A DNA stretch of 64,000 nt from Haloarchaeobius iranensis (GTDB taxonomy: Archaea > Halobacteriota > Halobacteria > Halobacteriales > Natrialbaceae), in contig NZ_FNIA01000005.1 of assembly GCF_900103505.1 (NCBI RefSeq), positions 142,019 to 206,018 on the forward strand. The letters run 5' to 3'. The translations under genes were made by a program, and so were the position numbers. Of this stretch, positions 25,554 through 32,885 are shown piece after piece (the stretch's first letter is position 1; each line of letters starts with the position of its first letter). The notes beneath the pieces were generated by a model that saw nothing but the letters and a program-made list of their open reading frames with translations, did not search any database and was not told the origin of the DNA.

Positions 25554-26366
25554 ATGACCGTCGTCTGCTGTGGCATCGGTGCCGACACCACCAACGTCGA
25601 GCTGCGGGACTCCCGGGTCCCGACGGTCGGGCCGGACGGCGAGTTCGAGTACCTGCCGATTCCCGAGAAGACCCGCGAGACGAGCGAGGACCGGCTGTAC
25701 GGCGACCGGCCGCTGCGCTACGGCGACGGCACGATGGCCGACCTGCTCGCCAGGCTCGTCCCCGACCCCGGCGGCGACGCGGCCGAGATCACCGAACGGG
25801 ACGCCATCGCCGCGTACCCGCCCCACGACGACCCGAACCTCGACGCGCTGACCTACGGCGAGCATCGCCCGGGCTACGTGAACCGGCTGGCCGCGCTGGA
25901 GCCGGACGACGCGGTCGGGTTCTACGCCGGGCTCGAGGACGCGGACGGGCGACTGCACCGGTATCTCGTCGGCTGGTTCCGTCTCTCCCGGGTGACCGTC
26001 GTCGAGGCCGACGACGACCCCGAGACGACGGCCGAGAAGTTGGCGCGACACCCCGAGAACGCCCACACGAAGCGCGCCGTCGACGGTCGCCCGTACCGCG
26101 ACGACCGCCGGGTCGTGCTGCTGGACGGCGACGAGGGCGGGCTGTTCGAGCGCGTCGGGAGACCGATGAGCACGTTCGCGGCGTTCGACGGCGACCGACG
26201 GGGCTACTTCCTGGACGACGAGTTCGTCCGAGAGTTCGCGGTCACGAAGCCCGCGCACGACCCGGCGTCGACGGCCCGAGCGGACAAGGCCGGCGTGGTC
26301 CGGAAACCCGCCATCGTCTGTGCGCTGGATGCCGAGACGTTCCGACAGCGCGCGACGGAGTGGTGA
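25554..26366 (+). CDS. Nmad3-like protein (putative nucleotide-modification domain)
   Basis: 270 residues. Seen: an opening strand MTVVCCGIGADTTN, PTVGPDGEFEYLPIPEKTRE, LYGDRPLRYGDG, PHDDPNLDALTYGEH, DAVGFYAGLEDADGRLHRYL and VGWFRLSRVTVVE, with HPENAHTKR later. This order (PDG...LPIP, YGD, HxDPNL, GWF) fits the Nmad3 family as I remember it; that family was predicted to act in modified-nucleotide systems. No DNA-modification genes lie beside it. The 3' end abuts a decayed arsA remnant. Function not established. Confidence 0.6.
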   Translation: MTVVCCGIGADTTNVELRDSRVPTVGPDGEFEYLPIPEKTRETSEDRLYGDRPLRYGDGTMADLLARLVPDPGGDAAEITERDAIAAYPPHDDPNLDALTYGEHRPGYVNRLAALEPDDAVGFYAGLEDADGRLHRYLVGWFRLSRVTVVEADDDPETTAEKLARHPENAHTKRAVDGRPYRDDRRVVLLDGDEGGLFERVGRPMSTFAAFDGDRRGYFLDDEFVREFAVTKPAHDPASTARADKAGVVRKPAIVCALDAETFRQRATEW

Positions 26367-26690
26367 GCGGGGGCCGGCACGCCGACCGCGGTCGCGGAGA
26401 ACCTGTGGGCGGTCGAGGCGGACATCGAGGGGGGTTCCTGCCGGGAAGCGACGAGGTGGCGTCGCTCTCCTTCTTCCTCGACTGCGACGCCGACCGGTGG
26501 GACCGCGTGGTGTTCGACACGGCACCCACCGGGCACACGCTGCGGCTGCTGACGCTTCCGGACGTGCTCGGTGAGGGCCTCTCGACGGCGATGCGGATCC
26601 GTGGCGATACAGGTGCTGCCGGACCTGGGGCCGGAGGCGTACGGAGCGGACGCGCTCGACCGGCTGGCCGAGCGGTTCGAACTCCGAGCT
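26367..26690 (+). pseudogene. arsA: Decayed arsA-type ATPase remnant
   Basis: Three ArsA/Get3-like pieces lie in order but in different frames. 26367-26429 encodes TAVAENLWAVEADIE, the segment after the P-loop region in intact proteins. 26438-26603 encodes DRWDRVVFDTAPTGHTLRLL followed by LPDVLGEGLSTAM, holding the Walker-B-like DTAPTGHTLR. 26604-26690 encodes VLPDLGPEAYGADALDRL, the usual C-terminal end. The P-loop start and most of the middle are missing; about 324 bases remain of an expected ~930. It begins directly at the stop of the Nmad3-like gene and runs into the 3' end of gfcR. Confidence 0.72.
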
Positions 26691-27336
26691 ACTCGTCGCT
26701 GCCGACGGAGATGACCTGGAACAGCGAGTACACCGGGACGCCCTGGACCTCCTCGAGTCCCTGCTTGTCGACGAGGACGCAGGCGGCGACGGGGTTGCCT
26801 CCCTCGTCCTGGATGGCCTCGATGGTCTCGGTCATCGTCGTGCCCGAGGTGATGGTGTCGTCGACCACGTAGCAGTCGCGGTCCCGGATCTGGGCGAAGT
26901 TCCGGGAGAACGAGCCGCCGACGTCGGTGTCCAGCTCGCCCTCGTCCCACTGGTGCTTGCTGGGTGCGTAGCTGGAGAGGTCGGTGTCGAGGTTGCTGGC
27001 GATGTGGGTCGCGATGGGCGCGCCGGCCTTCTCGATGCCGACGGTGAGGTCCACGTCCTCGCCCTGCTTCGCGAGCAGGTCGGCCATCGCGCTGGTGACC
27101 GCCTCCAGACGGTAGCTGTCGCGGCCGACCGCGGACCAGTCGACGTGGATGTCCTGCGGACCGCCAGCGGGAGCGGTCGTGTCGGTCGTTGCCGGGGCCG
27201 CGGGCCCGCCGGCGCGCTCGACCAGCCAGGAGGCGGTCTCCCGGGAGACGTTCAGTTCGTCAGCAATCTCGCCCTTGGAGTGGCCGTGCTCGGCCAGCTC
27301 CGCCGCGCTCTCGATGAGGTCGTCGACGTTCTTCAT
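26689..27336 (-). CDS. gfcR: GfcR, sugar-metabolism transcription regulator
   Basis: 215 residues. N-terminal HTH (about 15-45): HSKGEIADELNVSRETASWL. The rest is a phosphoribosyltransferase-like domain with the PRPP-binding loop CYVVDDTITSGTTMTETI and VGIEKAGAPIATHIASN. This is the architecture of GfcR, described in Haloferax volcanii as an activator of glucose and fructose degradation genes; orotate-PRTase annotation for it is usually wrong. The ATG at 27336 overlaps the gdh stop by four bases, so gfcR is translated from the gdh transcript and may control its own operon. Confidence 0.9.
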   Translation of the reverse strand: MKNVDDLIESAAELAEHGHSKGEIADELNVSRETASWLVERAGGPAAPATTDTTAPAGGPQDIHVDWSAVGRDSYRLEAVTSAMADLLAKQGEDVDLTVGIEKAGAPIATHIASNLDTDLSSYAPSKHQWDEGELDTDVGGSFSRNFAQIRDRDCYVVDDTITSGTTMTETIEAIQDEGGNPVAACVLVDKQGLEEVQGVPVYSLFQVISVGSDE

Positions 27337-28403
27337 ATAGCGTCGAATTCGACGGCGGTTTTTATAGTGCTGTCGTCGGTCGCAAAAGCGGCGTCGAGCT
27401 CGTCGAGTCCGTAGACGCCGGTGACGAGATCGTCGAGGAACGCGTCGGGGAGGGCGTCGAGCCGGTCGACGGCCGCACCGAAGTGGCCGGTGTTGGAGTT
27501 GACGCACCCCACGAGTGCCTTGTTGTGGAGGACGAACTCGCGGTGGAGCCGCCCGCCGTCGACCTCGAACTCCCAGTCAGTCGGGACCCCGAGGAGCGCG
27601 CCGACGCCGTTGGGCGCGAGTGCGTCGATGGTGTCGAAGGCGTGCTTCGCGTAGCCGGTGGCTTCGTAGACGAAGTCGACCGGCTCGTGGACCGACGGGA
27701 ACTCGGCGACGGCCGTCTCCCGCGAGTCGACGTACGTCGCGCCGAGCTGCTCGATGATGTCGATAGTGGGGTCGGGGCGGTCGCGCCGACCGAGACAGTA
27801 GCAGCGGTCGAACTGCTCGCTCCCGACGAGCATCGCGAGGGTCAAGAGGCCGAGGCTCCCGTTGCCCAGCACGAGCGCGGAGTCGGGCTCCCAGTCGAAC
27901 GCGGAGCGTGAGGCGAAGGCGTGTTCGAACGCTTTCTCGGAGATGCTGATGGGTTCCGCCAGGAAGCCGAGGTCGGCCAGCTCGCGCGGGACGGGGACGA
28001 GACAGTCCGCGGGGCTGGTGAAGTACTCGCTCATGAAGCCGTGTGCGCCGACGATGCCGCGCTCGACGTACTCGCCGTCGGGAGCCATGTCGGGCTGACC
28101 GCGCTCGAAGTACTCGTTCGTCCCGCTGGCGGGCGTGCGCCGGACCGTGGGGACGACCACGTCGCCAGCCTCGAACCCGGTGCCGTTCGGGTCCTCGACG
28201 ACGCCGACCGCCTCGTGGCCCAGCACGAGGTGGTCCTCGCCCGCGGGGGAGCCACCGTGGCTGCCCTCGATGACCTCGTGGTCGGTGCCGTCGATCCCGA
28301 CCCGGAGCGTGCGGATCAGCGCCTCCTGCGGCCCGGGCTCGGGGCGTGGCTTCTCCACCACTTCGGGGCTGCTTCCTTTACGACGCACTGCGACTGCGTG
28401 CAT
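27333..28403 (-). CDS. gdh: Glucose 1-dehydrogenase
   Basis: 356-residue zinc-dependent medium-chain dehydrogenase that oxidises glucose to gluconolactone with NAD(P)+, first step of the haloarchaeal semi-phosphorylative Entner-Doudoroff route. Residues known to bind the catalytic zinc in Haloferax mediterranei GDH are at the same numbers: D38 (VGIDGTDHEV), H63 and E64 (LVLGHEAVG). Cofactor domain follows (LVLGNGSLGLLTLAML). It forms an operon with gfcR. A spaced inverted repeat lies 32 bases upstream of the start. Confidence 0.93.
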   Translation of the reverse strand: MHAVAVRRKGSSPEVVEKPRPEPGPQEALIRTLRVGIDGTDHEVIEGSHGGSPAGEDHLVLGHEAVGVVEDPNGTGFEAGDVVVPTVRRTPASGTNEYFERGQPDMAPDGEYVERGIVGAHGFMSEYFTSPADCLVPVPRELADLGFLAEPISISEKAFEHAFASRSAFDWEPDSALVLGNGSLGLLTLAMLVGSEQFDRCYCLGRRDRPDPTIDIIEQLGATYVDSRETAVAEFPSVHEPVDFVYEATGYAKHAFDTIDALAPNGVGALLGVPTDWEFEVDGGRLHREFVLHNKALVGCVNSNTGHFGAAVDRLDALPDAFLDDLVTGVYGLDELDAAFATDDSTIKTAVEFDAI

Positions 28404-28434
28404 GTCACCCCCAACGACCTACTGGGACAAAAGA

Positions 28435-28454
28435 TTTATTCTATCGCGAGTAAA
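28435..28454. promoter_or_regulatory. Spaced inverted repeat in the gdh promoter (candidate GfcR site)
   Basis: Plus-strand TTTATT, eight bases, AGTAAA; on the gdh strand this reads TTTACT-N8-AATAAA. The same half-sites with the same eight-base spacer occur before gnaD at 30396. It overlaps the TATA region of gdh, which would suit control by a regulator. Binding by GfcR is inferred. Confidence 0.5.
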
Positions 28455-28606
28455 GTATTATCTACGGTGGACGGTCACCGCCTGTGACGCGAGTTCCCCC
28501 CGGCAGCACCCACAGCCACTCCAGTCACGGTCCGTGCCATGCCGACCGGCCACCGCTTTTCACACCCTCAACCCCTTTCATACCACTCCGACTCAATGGG
28601 AGTCAC

Positions 28607-29857
28607 ATGGAACGATACGACCTGCTGTACAGACTGTACGGCGAGTTCGACACGGAGACGCTACGGGAGTACCAGGAGTTCGTCGACCTCTTCCCGGCCG
28701 TCGACTCCCGGGTCGCCCTCGAGCACTGGCAGGACGCCAGCGAGGAGCTCGACACGCGAAAGGGCGAGATTCGCGACTCCTTCGTCCCCGGCGAGACGTT
28801 CGCGGAGGTCGCCGCCCACGCCACCCGGGACCAGGCCTTCACCGCGCTCGACCTCCTCTCGGCCTACGACCGCGCCATCAACGTGCTCGTGCTCGACGTG
28901 GACGAGACCCTGCGCTCGGCCGGCAACACCGACAACGAGATCCCCCGGAACACGCTCCACCGGCTCACCGAGTTCTACGAGAGCGGCGTCCCCATCGTCA
29001 TCTGCACCGGGCAGACCCTGGAGAACGTCAAGGGCTTCATGATCCAGGGACTGGGCAGCGAGGTCGTCCACTCCGGCGACCTGAGCATCGTCTACGAGTC
29101 CGGCAACGGCGTCTTCACGCCCGGCCACGGCGCGGAGACCAAGCGACTGCTGTACGAGGGCCTCGACGAGTTCGTCCGCGAGGTGTTCGACGACGTGCGT
29201 GCCCGCGCACTGACCGAGGCCCCCGAGGCCGTCCGCCACGGCTGTCACCTCCAGGGCAACGAGTTCAACGTCACGCTCAAGCCCAACTACGAGACCGGCA
29301 GCGAGCGCGCCCGCGAGATAATCGACACCGCGCTCGTCTACCAGCTCCAGCTCCTGGGGACCGCCGTCGCCCGTGCCGCCGCCGCGGACCTCGACGAGGA
29401 CGACGCCGTGGGCTGGGCGCGGGCCTACTACGCCGACGCCGACCCCGAGATTCGCGGCGTGCTCGAACGAGAGGGTGAGTACGAGGCACGTGACCTCGAC
29501 GAGCTCCCCGACGTGCTCGCCGACGCCTACGACCGCATCGACGTCGCCTACTACGAGGCCGACGCCGCCGAGATATCGAGTCTCGAGCTCAACAAGGTCG
29601 CGGGTGTCGTGGCCGCGCTCGAGGTGCTCGGCGTCGACGACCCCTTCGCGCTCGTCATGGGCGACTCCAAGACCGACCTGCGGGTGATGCGCTGGGCCGA
29701 GGAGAACCACGCCGGCATCGCCGCGGCCCCGAACCACGCGTCCTCCGACGTGCTCGAACACGTCCTCTCGACCGACGAGCTCGTCTTCGACCGCGGGAAG
29801 TCGGCCGAACTACTGGGGACCGCGTACGCGATGAACTGTCTCGCGGGTCTCGACTGA
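28607..29857 (+). CDS. HAD-superfamily (IIB-type) phosphatase-like protein
   Basis: 416 residues. N-terminal helical extension of about 95 residues, then HAD motif I LVLDVDETLRSAGNTD, motif II IVICTGQTLENV, and motif IV ALVMGDSKTDLRVMRWAEEN; the cap region carries ELNKVAGVVAALEVL. This resembles Cof/SPP-type sugar phosphatases with an unusual N-terminal extension. Between gdh and gnaD, a role in sugar or sugar-phosphate metabolism is plausible. Start at MERYDLLYRL, supported by position after a GC-poorer leader; it lacks its own clear copy of the shared inverted repeat. Confidence 0.75.
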   Translation: MERYDLLYRLYGEFDTETLREYQEFVDLFPAVDSRVALEHWQDASEELDTRKGEIRDSFVPGETFAEVAAHATRDQAFTALDLLSAYDRAINVLVLDVDETLRSAGNTDNEIPRNTLHRLTEFYESGVPIVICTGQTLENVKGFMIQGLGSEVVHSGDLSIVYESGNGVFTPGHGAETKRLLYEGLDEFVREVFDDVRARALTEAPEAVRHGCHLQGNEFNVTLKPNYETGSERAREIIDTALVYQLQLLGTAVARAAAADLDEDDAVGWARAYYADADPEIRGVLEREGEYEARDLDELPDVLADAYDRIDVAYYEADAAEISSLELNKVAGVVAALEVLGVDDPFALVMGDSKTDLRVMRWAEENHAGIAAAPNHASSDVLEHVLSTDELVFDRGKSAELLGTAYAMNCLAGLD

Positions 29858-29975
29858 ACACGGGCCGTTCGCGGGTCCGGAACGCCGGGCAAGCTGTCCG
29901 TCGTCGGTGGTTCCCGCCCTCGAAGTGCCGAAATTCAATCCGAACAATCAAACCCGAAGGCCCCGAATCGCCGGT

Positions 29976-30230
29976 ATGAGCGACCTGTTCGAGTACGCGC
30001 TGGGGTTCAAACGACTGCTCGCGACCATCGCCGGGCTCGGGCTGCTCCTGCTGGTGCTCCTCGCGCTGGTCGTCGAGGGACGGACCGCGACGGTCGCCAT
30101 CTACCTCGTCATCTCCGGGGTGCTGTTGCTGGCGGGCATCGCCATCGTGTACCTCCGGGTGCTCTCGAAGGAGAGTTCGGAGATCCGCCAGCCGCCCGAG
30201 GAGTGGGAGCGTCGGGAGCCGGAGGAGTAG
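29976..30230 (+). CDS. Small two-helix membrane protein
   Basis: 84 residues: MSDLFEYALGFKRLL, two hydrophobic helices (TIAGLGLLLLVLLALVV; VAIYLVISGVLLLAGIAIV), and a charged C-terminus (ESSEIRQPPEEWERREP). Probably a small haloarchaeal membrane protein of unknown function. Start at MSDLFEY, after an AT-rich stretch at 29930-29955 that may be the promoter. A hairpin follows the stop. Confidence 0.65.
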   Translation: MSDLFEYALGFKRLLATIAGLGLLLLVLLALVVEGRTATVAIYLVISGVLLLAGIAIVYLRVLSKESSEIRQPPEEWERREPEE

Positions 30231-30266
30231 GGAGAGTCGAGTGAGCGCCAGCGAACGAGACTCTCC
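30231..30266 (+). terminator. Hairpin after the small membrane protein gene
   Basis: GGAGAGTC (30231-30238) and GACTCTCC (30259-30266) form a perfect 8-bp stem with a 20-base loop, starting right after the TAG. Position suggests a 3'-end element. No U-tract follows, so termination is uncertain. Confidence 0.4.
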
Positions 30267-30395
30267 GAGACGCGAGCGGGGGAGGAACGACCGCGAGCAG
30301 AAGGGCGCTTATCGCTGTGCGCACGGGTCGCAGGCTCCCCGTTCGCAATCGCGGTTCTCGCTCGCTTTCACTCCGGACCGGCCCCGGAGCAAAGT

Positions 30396-30415
30396 TTTAC
30401 TAAGGAGCGAGTAAA
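30396..30415. promoter_or_regulatory. Spaced inverted repeat in the gnaD promoter (candidate GfcR site)
   Basis: TTTACT, eight bases, AGTAAA, extendable outward to GTTTTACT and AGTAAAC. It lies 10 bases before the gnaD ATG and covers the expected TATA position. Half-sites and spacing match the gdh promoter site at 28435. Operator function is inferred from the shared pathway. Confidence 0.55.
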
Positions 30416-30425
30416 CACGTGTGCC

Positions 30426-31664
30426 ATGGGCATCGATTACACGGAGCTTCACGACCCGAACGCGGAGTACACGATGCGGGACCTCTCCGCGGAGACGATG
30501 GGCGTGACACGCGAGCGCGGCGGCGGCCGGGACGTCGAGATCACCGACGTGCAGACGACGATGGTCGACGGGAACTTCCCGTGGACGCTCGTGCGGATCT
30601 ACACCGACGCAGGCGTCGTCGGGACCGGCGAGGCGTACTGGGGCGCCGGCGTCCCCGAACTCATCGAGCGCATGGAGCCGTTCGTCGTCGGGGAGAACCC
30701 GCTCGACATCGACCGGCTGTACGAGCACCTCGTCCAGAAGATGTCCGGCGAGGGGAGCGTCGAGGGCATCACCGTCACCGCGATCGCGGGTATCGAGGTC
30801 GCGCTCCACGACCTCGCCGGGAAGATACTGGAGGTGCCGGCATACCAGCTGCTCGGCGGGAAGTACCGCGACGAGATGCGCGTCTACTGCGACTGCCACA
30901 CGGAGGCCGAGGCCGACCCCGAGGCCTGTGCCGACGAGGCGGAGCGCGTGGTCGAGGAGCTCGGCTACGACGCGCTGAAGTTCGACCTCGACGTGCCGTC
31001 GGGGCTGGAGAAGGACCGCGCGAACCGCCATCTCCGTCCCGGCGAGATCCGCCACAAGGCCGAGATCGTCGAGAAGGTAACCGAGCGCGTGAAGGACCGC
31101 GCGGACGTGGCGTTCGACTGCCACTGGACGTTCTCCGGCGGCTCGGCGAAGCGTCTCGCCAGCGCCATCGAGGAGTACGACGTCTGGTGGCTGGAGGACC
31201 CCGTGCCGCCGGAGAACCTCGCCGTACAGCAGGAGGTCACGCAGTCCACCATCACGCCCATCACGGTGGGCGAGAACCGCTACCGCGTGACCGAGGAGCG
31301 CCGGCTCATCGAGGACCAGGCGGTCGACATCGTCGCGCCCGACATGCCGAAGGTCGGCGGGATGCGCGAGACGCGGAAGATCGCGGACGTGGCGAACCAG
31401 TACTACGTCCCCGTCGCGATGCACAACGTCTCCTCGCCGGTGGCGACGATGGCCAGCGCGCACGTCGGCGCGGCAATCCCGAACGCGCTCGCCGTGGAGT
31501 ACCACTCCTACGAGCTCGGCTGGTGGGCGGACCTCGTCGAGGAGGACGTCATCGAGGACGGCTACATCGAGATTCCGGAGCGGCCCGGGCTCGGCGTCAC
31601 GCTCGACATGGACGCCGTCGCGGGGCACATGGTCGAGGGCGAGACGCTCTTCGACGAAGCGTAG
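30426..31664 (+). CDS. gnaD: Gluconate dehydratase (enolase superfamily)
   Basis: 412 residues, mandelate-racemase/enolase superfamily barrel. Seen: VRIYTDAGVVGTGEAYWG, the capping domain, DCHWTFSGGSAKRLA (metal ligand region), WWLEDPVPPENLAVQQE, TVGENRYRVTEERRL and MHNVSSPVATMAS. This pattern fits haloarchaeal D-gluconate/galactonate dehydratase, which makes 2-keto-3-deoxygluconate after Gdh. The promoter shares the inverted repeat seen before gdh. Family members vary in substrate (gluconate, galactonate, xylonate), so gluconate is a contextual inference. Confidence 0.85.
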   Translation: MGIDYTELHDPNAEYTMRDLSAETMGVTRERGGGRDVEITDVQTTMVDGNFPWTLVRIYTDAGVVGTGEAYWGAGVPELIERMEPFVVGENPLDIDRLYEHLVQKMSGEGSVEGITVTAIAGIEVALHDLAGKILEVPAYQLLGGKYRDEMRVYCDCHTEAEADPEACADEAERVVEELGYDALKFDLDVPSGLEKDRANRHLRPGEIRHKAEIVEKVTERVKDRADVAFDCHWTFSGGSAKRLASAIEEYDVWWLEDPVPPENLAVQQEVTQSTITPITVGENRYRVTEERRLIEDQAVDIVAPDMPKVGGMRETRKIADVANQYYVPVAMHNVSSPVATMASAHVGAAIPNALAVEYHSYELGWWADLVEEDVIEDGYIEIPERPGLGVTLDMDAVAGHMVEGETLFDEA

Positions 31665-31704
31665 CGACACGCGGACGGGCGATGAGCAAACTCACTTGTC
31701 CTAA

Positions 31705-31726
31705 TTCAACTTAGTTAGCGTTTTAT
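31705..31726 (+). promoter_or_regulatory. Promoter of the thioesterase gene
   Basis: TTCAAC-TTA-GTTAG (31705-31718) directly upstream of TTTTAT (31721-31726), which lies 24 bases before the ATG at 31750. The CAAC-N3-GTT core recurs before the nrd operon at 32263. Confidence 0.45.
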
Positions 31727-31749
31727 GCCGTTCACGCGGAGTCGTCCAC

Positions 31750-32262
31750 ATGTCACAGCAGTGCGGCCGCGAGCGGACACTCCAGGAGTCGTTCACCGAG
31801 ATGAGCGAGATCCTGATGCCGAACAGCACGAACAACCTCGGACGCGCGCTCGGTGGGGCCGTCCTCCACTGGATGGACATCTGCGGGGCCATCGCAGCCC
31901 GGCGGTTCTCACGGCGACAGGTCGTCACGGCGTCGATGGACCACGTCGACTTCATCGCGCCCATCGAGCTCGGGGACATCGTCACCGTCACGGCCTACGT
32001 CTTCGACACCGGGCGGACCAGCATGGACGTGAAGGTCGACGTGCTGGCCGAGCGCCCGAGCCATGGCGAGACTGCCGAGACCGCGAGCTCGTTCTTCAGC
32101 TTCGTCGCGCTCGACGCCGACGAGCAGCCGACCGAGATACCGACCCTCAGGTGCCCCACGGACGAGCAGCGCGGACTCCGGGACGATGCCTTGGCGGCGC
32201 GCCGACAGCGACGGCGTGAGCTCGCGGTCGCGGGCACCGGAAAACAAGCTGACTTTCAGTAG
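31750..32262 (+). CDS. Acyl-CoA thioesterase, hot-dog fold
   Basis: 170 residues. Hot-dog fold of the acyl-CoA hydrolase (YciA/BFIT) group: LMPNSTNNLGRALGGAVLHW, with N and D in HWMDICGAIAARRFS, then VDFIAPIELGDIVTVTAYVF. These hydrolyse acyl-CoA to free acid and CoA. The C-terminal ~35 residues are charged and probably disordered. Its promoter shares a motif with the following nrd operon. Confidence 0.85.
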   Translation: MSQQCGRERTLQESFTEMSEILMPNSTNNLGRALGGAVLHWMDICGAIAARRFSRRQVVTASMDHVDFIAPIELGDIVTVTAYVFDTGRTSMDVKVDVLAERPSHGETAETASSFFSFVALDADEQPTEIPTLRCPTDEQRGLRDDALAARRQRRRELAVAGTGKQADFQ

Positions 32263-32288
32263 TTCAACTCTGTTGGGGAAATTTTATA
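32263..32288 (+). promoter_or_regulatory. Promoter of the nrd operon
   Basis: TTCAAC-TCT-GTTGG (32263-32276), with CAAC/GTTG forming a short dyad, followed by ATTTTATA (32281-32288). The nrdR start is 85 bases after the box, so a leader is expected. CACATATTG at 32307-32315 weakly recalls an NrdR box, but only one copy is seen. Confidence 0.4.
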
Positions 32289-32331
32289 CCGACCGCCCCT
32301 GACAGCACATATTGCGACTGCCCCGCCCCGT

Positions 32332-32347
32332 CCCCCAGATGTGGGGG
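32332..32347 (+). other. Hairpin in the nrdR leader
   Basis: CCCCCA, four-base loop GATG, TGGGGG, 25 bases before the ATG of nrdR. In RNA it would form a stable 6-bp stem in the leader, possibly affecting translation. Confidence 0.4.
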
Positions 32348-32372
32348 TCCGAAGCGACGCGTAGTGACGACC

Positions 32373-32885
32373 ATGGACTGCCCGAACTGCGACCACGACC
32401 CGACGCACGTCGTCGACACCGGCACGACCACCGACGGAACCGCCGTCCGGCGACGGCGCGAGTGTGGGGCCTGCTCGTTCCGGTTCACGACCTACGAGCG
32501 GACCGAGTGGGACTCGCTCCGCGTCGAGAAGCGCGACGGCAGCGTCGAGCCCTTCGACCGCGAGAAGCTCCGGACCGGTATCGAGCGCGCCGTCGAGAAG
32601 CGGCCGGTCGACGCCGGTGACGTCGCCACACTCGTCGAGGAGGTCGAGGCGGACCTGCCGGAGGGCGACGGCCGCGTCGTCACGTCCGAGCGGGTCGGTG
32701 CGCTCGTCTCCGAGCGCCTGCGGTCGGTCGACCAGGTCGCCTACGTCCGTTTCGTCTCGGTCTACCGGGCGTTCTCGGACCCGGCGGCGTTCCGACGGGA
32801 GCTCGACGCCGTGCTGGACGACGACGCGCACGACGACCGCGACGAGGGCGGGCAGCGACGCGAACAGACCGATTCCGACACATGA
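32373..32885 (+). CDS. nrdR: NrdR, ribonucleotide reductase repressor
   Basis: 170 residues. N-terminal zinc ribbon MDCPNC...CGACSFRFTTYER, then an ATP cone (about 48-140): RVEKRDGSVEPFDREKLRTG and VAYVRFVSVYRAFSDP. NrdR represses ribonucleotide reductase genes when loaded with dATP. The ATG at 32373 is preferred to a GTG three codons earlier. The zinc-ribbon spacer (about 30 residues between the CxxC pairs) is longer than in bacteria by several residues. Its TGA overlaps the nrdA ATG (ATGA). C-terminal tail is acidic and unstructured. Confidence 0.88.
   Translation: MDCPNCDHDPTHVVDTGTTTDGTAVRRRRECGACSFRFTTYERTEWDSLRVEKRDGSVEPFDREKLRTGIERAVEKRPVDAGDVATLVEEVEADLPEGDGRVVTSERVGALVSERLRSVDQVAYVRFVSVYRAFSDPAAFRRELDAVLDDDAHDDRDEGGQRREQTDSDT

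Noticed and set aside
26360..26872. 170-codon frame as an intact gene
   Set aside because: Only its central part is ArsA-like; flanking ArsA pieces are in other frames and its end overlaps gfcR antisense, so it is a remnant.
32307..32315. NrdR box
   Set aside because: Single weak match CACATATTG; NrdR sites normally come as two boxes with fixed spacing, so not listed as a separate site.
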